This document shows, piece by piece, positions 1 through 6,096 of a DNA stretch of 11,680 nucleotides. Position 1 is the stretch's first letter, and the number at the start of each line of letters is the position of its first letter. Location: NCBI GenBank assembly GCA_946413695.1, contig CAMKLV010000091.1, positions 1 through 11,680 on the forward strand, read 5' to 3'. The DNA comes from Firm-04 sp946413695. Its GTDB lineage: Bacteria; Bacillota; Clostridia; Oscillospirales; Ruminococcaceae. A model generated the notes under the pieces. The model saw nothing but the letters and a program-made list of their open reading frames with translations. It made no database searches and had not been told where the DNA came from. A program made the translations under genes and the position numbers.

Positions 1-52
1 ATGACAAAAATCCTGCGCATCTATTCTTCAAGATTTAATTGGTACATCAATA
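1..52. repeat. Right end of a dispersed inverted-repeat element, cut by the window edge
   Basis: This stretch matches 9461-9512 with only two mismatches (position 2 t versus c, position 43 t versus a), and the similarity stops abruptly after position 52. In the second copy that point is also the outer end of a terminal inverted repeat, so the boundary is supported twice. It ends in ACATCAATA. The left part of this copy lies outside the window. It sits just upstream of the promoter of the esterase gene. It codes for nothing that I can see. Confidence 0.7.
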
Positions 53-100
53 GAAAGCGGAACTGGAAATAATTGCACATCCGGTTGCGATAAAATAACA

Positions 101-129
101 TTGCGTATTCCGGCGGAATCTGTTATAAT
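101..129 (+). promoter_or_regulatory. Predicted sigma-A promoter of the dockerin esterase gene
   Basis: The -35 is TTGCGT (101-106) and the -10 is a perfect TATAAT (124-129), with a 17-nt spacer. Transcription would start near 136, giving a leader of about 109 nt. The weak -35 suggests moderate or activator-dependent expression; that is inference. Confidence 0.6.
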
Positions 130-166
130 AAGAACATAAATAAAAAAGCTGCTGCTTAGGGGAAAT

Positions 167-208
167 AGCGGAAAAGGGGAGACCGGTCAATCCGGCTCCC
201 GTTTCGCT
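167..208 (+). promoter_or_regulatory. Long hairpin in the 5' leader of the esterase gene
   Basis: CCGG (183-186) pairs with CCGG (192-195) around a 5-nt loop. GGGAG pairs with CTCCC outside a bulged A, and an outer AGC/GAAA to TTTC/GCT stem extends the hairpin. There is no T-tract, so it is not an obvious terminator. It may affect mRNA stability or translation of the gene starting at 245. I recognise no riboswitch family. Confidence 0.45.
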
Positions 209-244
209 TATTATGCCGGATTTCGGCGGAGTAGGAGTTTTGTT

Positions 245-1258
245 ATGTATGAAGGAATGTATAAAATTGCTGCGGCAGCAGGGGCGGTCATTATGATGCT
301 CGGCGCTGCAGCACCGGCTATGGCTGCCGGAGAGAAAGAAAACAAAGTAAAAGTCATGTGCTTCGGCGATTCGATCACGGACGGCTTCTGGCTGCCCGGC
401 GGATACCGGAACACGCTCTGCAAGCTGCTCAAAGAGCGGGGCAGGGAGGAAACAGTCGATTTTGTCGGACCGAACTGGGGCGGCTCCGGATATGACCCGC
501 AGCATGCAGGCTATTCCGGATTCAGCATCGACAACATCGCGCAGGCGGATTCGATCTCCGGTCAGCGGACGGGCATCTCCGGCTTTGCGGGTTCCCTGAT
601 GGACACCTATCAGCCGGATGTTGTGCTGCTGCAGATCGGCACGAACGATATCCTCAGCCTCTATGATCTCGAGCATCTGGGCGAGCGGCTTGAAAAGCTG
701 ACGGACTGCATCACGGAAAAGCTGCCCGAGGGCGGCATGCTCTATCTTGCGACGCTGCCCGTCATGGATGCGACAAACACGCTTTATATCAGCGAGTATT
801 ATTTTGATACCGCAAAAATGGATGCTTCGGTCGATCTCTGCAATGAGCAGATCCGCGCACTTGCTGAAAAAATGCAGGCAGAGGGCAAACCGGTCCAGCT
901 TGCCGAGGTCAACAAGGTGCTGACGAAAGCCGATCTCTATGACGGCGTGCACCCGAGCGAAGCGGGCTATGAAAAGCTCGGCGTGTTCTGGTATGAGAAG
1001 CTCAGTGCATACCTCGACGGCGATGTGCAGCCCGTTGAAACAACGGCGGAGACCGATCCGCCTGCGCCGCAGATTCTGCGCGGGGATATCGACGGGAACG
1101 GCACCGTGCAGACCGCGGATGCCGTTCTGCTGACAAAGCATCTGATTGCAGTGCAGCCGCTGACGGCGGAGCAGGCGCCGCGAGCCGATCTTGATGACAA
1201 CCGCATTCTCAACGCCGCAGACCTCTCTCTGCTCAAGCGCACAATCATCGGCGGATAA
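245..1258 (+). CDS. Secreted SGNH/GDSL esterase with C-terminal type I dockerin
   Basis: This is a 337-aa secreted hydrolase, probably an acetyl-xylan or other carbohydrate esterase of the CE3-like SGNH group. Residues 1-27 form a signal peptide with likely cleavage after AMA. The catalytic SGNH motifs are visible: GDSIT with nucleophile Ser43, IGTND with Asn134, and DGVHPS with Asp233 and His236. A short Thr/Pro/Glu linker near 260-275 leads to a dockerin of two calcium-binding repeats at residues 281-301 and 315-335. Each has Asp/Asn at positions 1, 3, 5 and 12. The second repeat has Arg where Gly is usual at position 6. The ATG at 245 has AGGAG 7 nt upstream. The dockerin implies attachment to a cohesin, and cohesin-like proteins are encoded 4 kb downstream. 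The exact substrate cannot be read from the sequence. Confidence 0.9.
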   Translation: MYEGMYKIAAAAGAVIMMLGAAAPAMAAGEKENKVKVMCFGDSITDGFWLPGGYRNTLCKLLKERGREETVDFVGPNWGGSGYDPQHAGYSGFSIDNIAQADSISGQRTGISGFAGSLMDTYQPDVVLLQIGTNDILSLYDLEHLGERLEKLTDCITEKLPEGGMLYLATLPVMDATNTLYISEYYFDTAKMDASVDLCNEQIRALAEKMQAEGKPVQLAEVNKVLTKADLYDGVHPSEAGYEKLGVFWYEKLSAYLDGDVQPVETTAETDPPAPQILRGDIDGNGTVQTADAVLLTKHLIAVQPLTAEQAPRADLDDNRILNAADLSLLKRTIIGG

Positions 1259-1438
1259 GAGTTAGAAGATAGGAGTTAGGAGTTGCGGAATCCGCTTCGC
1301 GGATGATCTGAAAAAATATATGCAGTCGTACAGGCGTTACATGCTGTGCGGCTGCTTTTCTTGTATACTGAGATATTCCGATCCGCCGCGTCAGCGGCAC
1401 CGAAACACCTCACTCCTATCTCCTCACTCCTCACTTCA
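1259..1438. repeat. Degenerate heptanucleotide arrays in inverted orientation
   Basis: Directly after the stop codon come heptads of the form GAGTTAG, AAGATAG, GAGTTAG, GAGTTGC (1259-1286). At 1411-1438 the complementary type appears: CACTCCT, ATCTCCT, CACTCCT, CACTTCA. AGATAGGAGT at 1267-1276 is the exact reverse complement of 1412-1421, so the two arrays form an inverted repeat about 180 nt across. Between them lie a small hairpin (ATCCGC/GCGGAT, about 1289-1304), the esterase terminator, and another hairpin (GCCGC/GCGGC near 1385-1398). Similar short heptad repeats occur as intergenic filler in several bacterial groups. From 1439 to the next promoter I see only a weak CAGTTT/AAACTG hairpin near 1450-1467. 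Confidence 0.6.
1322..1362 (+). terminator. Rho-independent terminator after the esterase gene
   Basis: GCAGTCGTACA (1322-1332) pairs with TGTGCGGCTGC (1345-1355) through 11 positions, including two G-U pairs. TTTTCTT follows at 1356-1362. An A-run lies just upstream, as is common for such terminators. Confidence 0.7.
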
Positions 1439-1527
1439 TTTCAGTGTGCAGTTTAATTGAAAACTGACAAAAATCCGGCGCAGTGCCGCAAAAATGCTCT
1501 GAAAATGTGCGAAATCTGCCGGAAATC

Positions 1528-1557
1528 TTGACAGATGGGCGGCGGCAGTGTTATAAT
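1528..1557 (+). promoter_or_regulatory. Predicted sigma-A promoter of the Sel1-repeat/typA operon
   Basis: A consensus TTGACA (1528-1533) and a consensus TATAAT (1552-1557) are separated by 18 nt. Transcription would start near 1564, giving a leader of about 55 nt. It is the only clear promoter before typA, which supports co-transcription. Confidence 0.75.
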
Positions 1558-1618
1558 CAGATGTTGCAGACTAAAATCCGGCACATGATCTGCCGGTGAC
1601 AAAAGGGGGGATATACCC

Positions 1619-2404
1619 GTGAAAGAAAACATTGTTCCGTCCTATCTTCCGGCGGTTTCGGTCACGATGAAACCGAAGGCGGGCGGCGAGCCTGTCACCG
1701 TGTTCCGCCCGTATGAGGCGTATACGGTCAGTGCACTGGAGGCGCATGCGGCACAGCAGGAATGCGGCGCGCTGCTTTCACTCGGCGAGCGGTATTTCTA
1801 CGGCATCCTCGGTGCAGAGCAGGATTATCAGAAAGCGTATGATTATCTGAAAGCCGCCGCAGAGCTCGGCGCACAGGATGCGCAGGCGCTGCTCGCGGAT
1901 TACTACCTGAACGATCAGATCGGTCTGGTGGAGACCAATTCGGAAAAGGGCGAGGAGATGCTGATTCTGGCTGCGGAGAACGGCTCCTGGCATGCGATGG
2001 AGAAACTCTCCAAAGCATACAGCAGCGGCATCGCAGGCATCCGGATCGACCACGAAAAAGCCTATGCATGGGCTGAGCAGTCGGAGCGCATGACGCGCAT
2101 CTACTGGGAATTCTATGCGCAGCCGAACTTCGTGGACTTTACCGTGACGCAGAAGGATATTCTCCACGGCAACACGCGCGCGGCGCTTGCACTTTACTAT
2201 GCATGCATGAACGGCGTCGGCGTGAAGCGCGATCTCAATGCGGCGAAAAGCTGGCTGGATCGCGGTGAGCAGTTTGTCTGCCGGATCACGGGACTTGCAA
2301 AGGTCCCCGTATTTCAGGAGAAACGCGCGGAGCTGAAAGCCCGCGTGCAGAAGGATGAAACCCGTGCGGAGAAGAAGCGCCGGGCAGATGAAAAGAAGAA
2401 GTGA
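1619..2404 (+). CDS. Sel1-like (TPR-type) repeat protein, function unknown
   Basis: This is a 261-aa protein without a signal peptide or membrane segment, so probably cytoplasmic. It carries about four Sel1-like helical repeats, roughly residues 51-86, 87-122, 123-157 and 184-217. These show the usual pattern of small residues and aromatic pairs (for example AYDYLKAAAELG, ALYYACMNGVG and AAKSWLDRG). Such repeats form a superhelical scaffold for protein-protein contacts. The last 25 residues are very rich in Lys, Arg and Glu. The start is GTG, with a strong GGGGGG ribosome binding site ending 8 nt upstream. The gap to typA is 10 nt, so the two are probably in one operon. That suggests, but does not show, a link with ribosome or stress functions. 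No specific partner can be named. Confidence 0.85.
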   Translation: MKENIVPSYLPAVSVTMKPKAGGEPVTVFRPYEAYTVSALEAHAAQQECGALLSLGERYFYGILGAEQDYQKAYDYLKAAAELGAQDAQALLADYYLNDQIGLVETNSEKGEEMLILAAENGSWHAMEKLSKAYSSGIAGIRIDHEKAYAWAEQSERMTRIYWEFYAQPNFVDFTVTQKDILHGNTRAALALYYACMNGVGVKRDLNAAKSWLDRGEQFVCRITGLAKVPVFQEKRAELKARVQKDETRAEKKRRADEKKK

Positions 2405-2414
2405 GGGAATCAAG

Positions 2415-4232
2415 TTGGTAAGAGAAGATTTGAGAAACATCGCGATTATTGCGCACGTTGACCACGGCAAGACCACGCTGGTCGATGAAATGCTCAAGCA
2501 GAGCGGCGCATTCCGCGAGAATCAGTCCGTCGCAGAGCGCGTCATGGACTCGAATGATCTGGAGCGTGAGCGCGGCATCACGATCCTTGCAAAGAATACG
2601 TCGATCATGTACAACGGCGTCAAGATCAACATCATTGACACCCCGGGCCACGCGGATTTCTCCGGCGAGGTCGAGCGTGTGCTGAACATGGTAGACGGCG
2701 TTCTGCTGCTCGTGGATGCAGCAGAGGGCCCGATGCCGCAGACCAGATTCGTGCTCTCCAAGGCACTGGAAATGGGTCAGAAGATCATCATCGTTGTCAA
2801 CAAGATTGACCGCCCCGATGCCCGTCTCGATCAGATCGGCGACGAGGTGCTCGAGCTCCTGCTCGATCTTGACGCAAACGATGAGCAGCTCGAAAGCCCG
2901 GTGCTGTTCTGCTCCGGCAGAAGCGGCACGGCATCGCTCTCGCAGTATGAGCCGGGCGAAAACCTCAAGCCGCTTTTTGATACAATCCTCAGCTACATCG
3001 AGCCGCCGCAGGGCGAGCCGGATGAGCCGCTGCAGATGCTGATCTCCTCGATCGACTACAACGAGTATGTCGGCAGAATCGGTATCGGCAGAATCATCCG
3101 CGGCACGGCAAAAGTCGGTCAGCAGGTGCAGGTCGGCAACTTCCACAGCGAGGAAAAGCCGGTCAATGCAAAGCTTGTCACGCTGCTCCAGATCGAGCAG
3201 CTGCAGCGTGTCTCGACACAGAGTGCAACCGTCGGTGATATCGTCTGGGTGTCCGGCATTGAGGGCATCAACATCGGCGATACGATCTGCGCACAGGGCA
3301 GCTATGAGCCGGTCAGCTTCACAAAGATCAGTGAGCCGACCGTCGAAATGACATTCTCCGTCAATGACAGCCCGCTCGCAGGCAGAGAGGGCAAGTTCGT
3401 GACATCCCGTCAGCTCCGCGAGCGCCTTTATAGGGAACTGCTCAAGGACGTTTCGCTCCGCGTCAGCGATACCGAATCCACCGATTCGTTCCTTGTTGCG
3501 GGCAGAGGCGAAATGCATCTCTCGATCCTGATCGAGAACATGCGCAGAGAGGGCTATGAGCTCGCAGTCTCGCCCCCGAGAGTCCTGATCAAGGAGATCG
3601 ACGGCAAGCGCTATGAGCCGATCGAACGCGTTGTCATCGACGTGCCGGAGGACTGTGTCGGTGCCGTGATGGAAAAGCTCGGCTCGCGCAAGGGCGAGAT
3701 GCAGGAGATGCATCCGCAGGGCAGCAGAATGCGTCTGGAATTCCTGATTCCGTCGCGCGGTCTGTTCGGCTACAAGAGCGAATTCCTGACCGATACAAAG
3801 GGCGAGGGCATCATGTCCGCGGTCTTTGAGAAGTTTGAGCCGTATAAGGGCGATATCGCACGCCGCTCCGTCGGTTCGCTGATCTCCTATGAGACGGGCG
3901 AGGCGGTCACATACGGTCTCTATAATGCGCAGGAGCGCGGCAGCCTGTTCATTCCGGCAGGTACGCAGGTCTATGAGGGCATGGTTGTCGGATGTTCTCC
4001 GAAGTCTGAGGATATCGTTGTCAATGTCTGCAAGCGCAAGCATCTGACGAACACCCGTGCAAGCGGCAGCGATGATGCACTGCGCCTGATCCCGCCGAAG
4101 GATATGTCGCTCGAAGACTGCCTTGAATATCTTGCGGAGGATGAGCTGCTTGAGGTCACACCGGAAAATCTGCGTATCCGCAAGCGCATTCTCGATAACA
4201 GCCTCCGTATGAAACAAAAATTTAAGAAGTGA
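2415..4232 (+). CDS. typA: Ribosome-associated translational GTPase TypA/BipA
   Basis: This is a 605-aa GTPase of the EF-G/EF-Tu superfamily, full length for TypA. TypA binds the ribosome and helps ribosome assembly and growth under cold or other stress. G1 is AHVDHGKTT (residues 13-21), the switch I region carries RERGITI (51-57), G3 is DTPGH (75-79) and G4 is NKID (129-132). Beta-barrel domain II, EF-G-like domains and the BipA-specific C-terminus follow. I place the start at TTG 2415: it gives the usual N-terminus (VREDLRNIAIIAHVDHGK) and has GTGAGGG 7 nt upstream, overlapping the stop of the Sel1 gene. An in-frame ATG at 2355 would add 20 unusual residues inside that gene and is less likely. 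The final codons (KQKFKK) are repeated downstream in a tandem duplication. Confidence 0.95.
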   Translation: MVREDLRNIAIIAHVDHGKTTLVDEMLKQSGAFRENQSVAERVMDSNDLERERGITILAKNTSIMYNGVKINIIDTPGHADFSGEVERVLNMVDGVLLLVDAAEGPMPQTRFVLSKALEMGQKIIIVVNKIDRPDARLDQIGDEVLELLLDLDANDEQLESPVLFCSGRSGTASLSQYEPGENLKPLFDTILSYIEPPQGEPDEPLQMLISSIDYNEYVGRIGIGRIIRGTAKVGQQVQVGNFHSEEKPVNAKLVTLLQIEQLQRVSTQSATVGDIVWVSGIEGINIGDTICAQGSYEPVSFTKISEPTVEMTFSVNDSPLAGREGKFVTSRQLRERLYRELLKDVSLRVSDTESTDSFLVAGRGEMHLSILIENMRREGYELAVSPPRVLIKEIDGKRYEPIERVVIDVPEDCVGAVMEKLGSRKGEMQEMHPQGSRMRLEFLIPSRGLFGYKSEFLTDTKGEGIMSAVFEKFEPYKGDIARRSVGSLISYETGEAVTYGLYNAQERGSLFIPAGTQVYEGMVVGCSPKSEDIVVNVCKRKHLTNTRASGSDDALRLIPPKDMSLEDCLEYLAEDELLEVTPENLRIRKRILDNSLRMKQKFKK

Positions 4233-4412
4233 TCCGGTCGGGAATTGACCGGAATGACCGCATCGCTGAAATTCACGAAACGGCTGTCGGCACTGCCGAC
4301 TGAAACAGAAGTTCAAGAAGTGATCCGGTCGGGAATTGACCGGAATGACCGCATCGCTGATATTCACGAAACGGCTGTCGGCACTGCCGACTGAAACAGA
4401 AGTTCAAGAAGT
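4211..4412. repeat. 91-bp tandem duplication including the 3' end of typA
   Basis: Unit 1 is 4211-4301, unit 2 is 4302-4392, and a truncated third unit of 20 nt is 4393-4412. The 71-nt non-coding body differs at one position (a4270 versus t4361). The first 20 nt encode the last typA codons. In unit 1 these differ from units 2 and 3 at three sites, all third codon positions (caa/cag, aaa/aag, ttt/ttc), so all copies would read KQKFKK. Each unit holds two hairpins: TCCGGTC/GACCGGA with a 7-nt loop and GTCGGC/GCCGAC with a 3-nt loop. Neither has a T-tract. They may serve as typA 3' end structures. Confidence 0.9.
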
Positions 4413-4770
4413 AATTTGTCTGCCGGCACTTCCGACCGCATCATCCGCATGTTTCCTGCATATGCATGAAAAAACAGGGAAAGGAGCCGGATGCATGCAA
4501 AAACCGGATTTTCGGCATTATGACCAAAGCGGGAGCGCCGCCTCGGAACCCTACCGCGCTTTGCTCTGGATCCCCGCGCGCAGTGCGGCGGATGCACAGT
4601 CTGCAAGGAGATACGCGGCAAAACAGCTTTCCGGTATTTACCGGAACGCCTGTTCTGCGGGCTCGCGCAAAAATTCCATAAACCGGAAAAATCCGCAAAA
4701 CATTGTGCATGATACACAAAAATGAACGCTATTTTCTCGCGTAAATTGGGAGTGAAAATGCCCAAGACCG
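4413..4770. other. Intergenic stretch without a convincing gene
   Basis: These 358 nt separate the typA 3' repeat from the promoter of the first cohesin-like gene. I see several small CCGG-based hairpins (for example CCGG-TATTTA-CCGG near 4640-4653), but no clear terminator, tRNA or recognisable protein. The only coding candidate is the weak small frame listed separately. Confidence 0.5.
4495..4725 (+). CDS. Possible small basic protein, low support
   Basis: This is a 76-codon frame beginning MQKPDFRHYDQS with AAAGGAG about 8 nt upstream, which is the only reason to consider it. The translation is rich in Arg, Ala and Ser, has no recognisable domain, signal peptide or membrane segment, and resembles translated non-coding GC-rich DNA. 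An overlapping frame and an antisense frame are equally open. No promoter was found for it. It may be a gene remnant or chance. Confidence 0.15.
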   Translation: MQKPDFRHYDQSGSAASEPYRALLWIPARSAADAQSARRYAAKQLSGIYRNACSAGSRKNSINRKNPQNIVHDTQK

Positions 4771-4771
4771 C

Positions 4772-4800
4772 TTGACTTAAATTGCGATTTGTGTTAAAAT
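4772..4800 (+). promoter_or_regulatory. Predicted sigma-A promoter of the first cohesin-like gene
   Basis: TTGACT (4772-4777) and TAAAAT (4795-4800) are separated by 17 nt. Transcription would start near 4807, leaving a leader of almost 200 nt before the ATG at 5005. Confidence 0.7.
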
Positions 4801-4834
4801 ACAGGTGTATCACTGATATGGTGGCGCAGCTCTG

Positions 4835-4977
4835 TGTCAGGCGGGGTTGAACGTCACAGGTGATTCAGGCAAAGTTCTGAATGCCGATAGGCTTGGCGGG
4901 CAATGCTTGTCAGGGCATTGCGTGAACAAGCCGAACAGTTTTGGGAATGCACAGAAGCGCTGAGCGCCTGACATTCC
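4835..4977 (+). ncRNA. Structured 5' leader, candidate cis-regulatory RNA
   Basis: The leader holds several clear helices. A 9-bp stem, TGTCAGGCG (4835-4843) with CGCCTGACA (4965-4973), would close the whole domain. Inside it, GGCTTG (4890-4895) pairs with CAAGCC (4927-4932), enclosing GCAATGC (4900-4906) paired with GCATTGC (4915-4921). A TTCAG/CTGAA hairpin lies near 4864-4881. A separate 3' hairpin, GGAATG (4944-4949) with CATTCC (4972-4977) around GCGC/GCGC, uses the same 3' bases as the closing stem, so the two are mutually exclusive. This sits about 12 nt before the ribosome binding site. I do not recognise the family. Fragments such as GCGGGG, GGTGATTC and GCCGAAC faintly recall the c-di-AMP (ydaO) class, but the match is incomplete. 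Confidence 0.5.
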
Positions 4978-5004
4978 GACAAAAAGCAGAAAGGATTGAA
5001 ACAC

Positions 5005-5916
5005 ATGAGCAAATCTATTTTCGCAAAGGTTGCTGCAGTTGCATGCAGCGTCGCAGCACTGGGTGCGCTCGGTATCGCTGCTTCCGCGCAGACCAACGAT
5101 CCGATCGATGAGTCCAAGCTGACTGCCGGCAAGGTCAACATCGTTGCCGGTATCGTTAAGGCTGACAAGGGCGAGACCGTTACATTCCCGGTCTATGTTT
5201 ACAACAACAAGGCTCCGGGCTTCGCAGCTACCGGTATCCGTCTGTTCCACGATGCAGAACTGAAGCCGGTCTTCAAGACCAACGGCAAGCCGGATGCAAA
5301 GCTCGGCGAAGTTGCAACTGAAGTCGGTCTCTCTTCCTCCTGGGATTACAACGAGGCAGAGCGTCTGATCGCTCTGGGCACCATGGGCGACGAGGCTACT
5401 CCGCTCAACGGTGTCTGGTACACTGCAAAGGTTACCGTTCCGGAGACCCCGACCAAGGCCAAGTTCCCGATGACTCTCGAAGTCGATAAGTTCCTCGATT
5501 CTGCAACCAACCCGGTTGACTATGTCACTGTTGACGGTTACATCTATATTGACGATATCGTCACCACTGCACCGACCACCGCTCCGACGACGGCTCCGAC
5601 CACTGCGCCGACCACCGCTCCGACGACGGCTCCGACCACTGCACCGACAACGGCTCCGACCACCGCTCCGACAACGGCTCCGACCGCTGCTCCGACCACC
5701 TCGAACACTGCAGCTGTCACCACTACCTCTAAGCAGAATGCTGTGACCACAACTTCTGCTAAGGCAGGCGCTGCTGTCACCACCACCAAGGCTGGTACTT
5801 CCTCCAGCTCCACAACTGCTACCAAGACCGGTGATGCTGGTGTTGGCGTTGCTGTTGCTGGTCTGCTCCTCGCAGCTGGTACTGCTGTTGTTGCTACCAA
5901 GAAGAAGAAGGACTAA
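5005..5916 (+). CDS. Secreted single cohesin-like surface protein with Thr/Pro stalk and C-terminal anchor
   Basis: This is a 303-aa exported protein. Residues 1-28 are a signal peptide (cleavage after ASA). Residues about 43-182 form one cohesin-like beta-sandwich: it starts KVNIVAGIV, continues with GETVTFPVYVYNN and PGFAATGIRL, and ends DYVTVDGYIYID, as in cohesins that bind dockerins. A PTTA-repeat stalk (about 187-235) and a Thr/Ser-rich region follow. The C-terminus is KTGD (274-277), a hydrophobic segment (278-297) and KKKKD. This looks like a sortase sorting signal, but no LP precedes KTGD. I chose ATG 5005 (AAGGA 9 nt upstream) over an in-frame TTG at 4996 that would abut the ribosome binding site. 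A strong promoter and a structured leader precede it, and its own terminator follows. The next gene is a close paralogue. Dockerin binding is inferred from the fold only. Confidence 0.8.
   Translation: MSKSIFAKVAAVACSVAALGALGIAASAQTNDPIDESKLTAGKVNIVAGIVKADKGETVTFPVYVYNNKAPGFAATGIRLFHDAELKPVFKTNGKPDAKLGEVATEVGLSSSWDYNEAERLIALGTMGDEATPLNGVWYTAKVTVPETPTKAKFPMTLEVDKFLDSATNPVDYVTVDGYIYIDDIVTTAPTTAPTTAPTTAPTTAPTTAPTTAPTTAPTTAPTTAPTAAPTTSNTAAVTTTSKQNAVTTTSAKAGAAVTTTKAGTSSSSTTATKTGDAGVGVAVAGLLLAAGTAVVATKKKKD
5566..5700 (+). repeat. 12-nt tandem repeat encoding the PTTA stalk
   Basis: About eleven units of a 12-nt repeat encode Pro-Thr-Thr-Ala. Third-position variants recur in a longer order (ACC-ACC, ACG-ACG, ACC-ACT), so a 36-nt higher-order unit appears twice. 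This points to recent unit duplication. Such an array is prone to length changes that would alter the distance of the module from the cell surface. Confidence 0.85.
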
Positions 5917-5950
5917 TCTCTTTCAACTGAATTTGGTATCATAACCAAAA

Positions 5951-5990
5951 AACAAATCCGGTGATGCTTTGGCGTCACCGGATTTGTTGT
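5951..5990 (+). terminator. Terminator of the first cohesin-like gene
   Basis: AACAAATCCGGTGA (5951-5964) pairs perfectly with TCACCGGATTTGTT (5975-5988). TG and CG extend the stem around a CTTTGG loop. The upstream run of A gives a T-run on the other strand, so it could act both ways. The core is shared with the terminators near 7032-7071 and 9302-9342. Confidence 0.8.
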
Positions 5991-5994
5991 GCGC

Positions 5995-6023
5995 TTGACA
6001 TTGTGGCCATCGTGTGATATAAT
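5995..6023 (+). promoter_or_regulatory. Consensus sigma-A promoter of the second cohesin-like gene
   Basis: Perfect TTGACA (5995-6000) and perfect TATAAT (6018-6023) boxes are separated by exactly 17 nt. It begins 7 nt after the preceding terminator stem. Strong constitutive expression is expected. The leader is about 67 nt. Confidence 0.85.
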
Positions 6024-6096
6024 AGGAAATGAAAGCTGCTGCTGGTGTAATCTGCGGCGGCGCGATCAATTGATGCTTCAGAAAGGACATTTGACT

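Noticed and set aside
47..1141. Long open frame on the minus strand across the esterase gene
   Set aside because: It is antisense to a gene with clear SGNH and dockerin motifs, has no ribosome binding site or recognisable domain, and reflects the codon bias of the + strand.
1466..1482. 17-nt match (one mismatch) to the dispersed element at 3-19
   Set aside because: Too short, no arm sequences around it, and the core GACAAAAATCC also occurs at the rRNA promoter near 11580, so chance or promoter-like composition explains it.
2286..4367. Very long minus-strand open frame opposite typA
   Set aside because: It is a shadow of typA, caused by GC-rich third positions; its translation has no domain pattern.
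4441..4719. Open frame of about 92 codons on the minus strand in the gap after typA
   Set aside because: No ribosome binding site, promoter or recognisable protein features.
5566..5700. Tandem repeats considered as a CRISPR array
   Set aside because: The units are 12 nt without spacers and are in frame with a protein stalk.
5989..6096. N-terminal extension of the second cohesin-like protein
   Set aside because: It would start inside the promoter, and the ATG at 6097 has a good ribosome binding site and begins a typical signal peptide.
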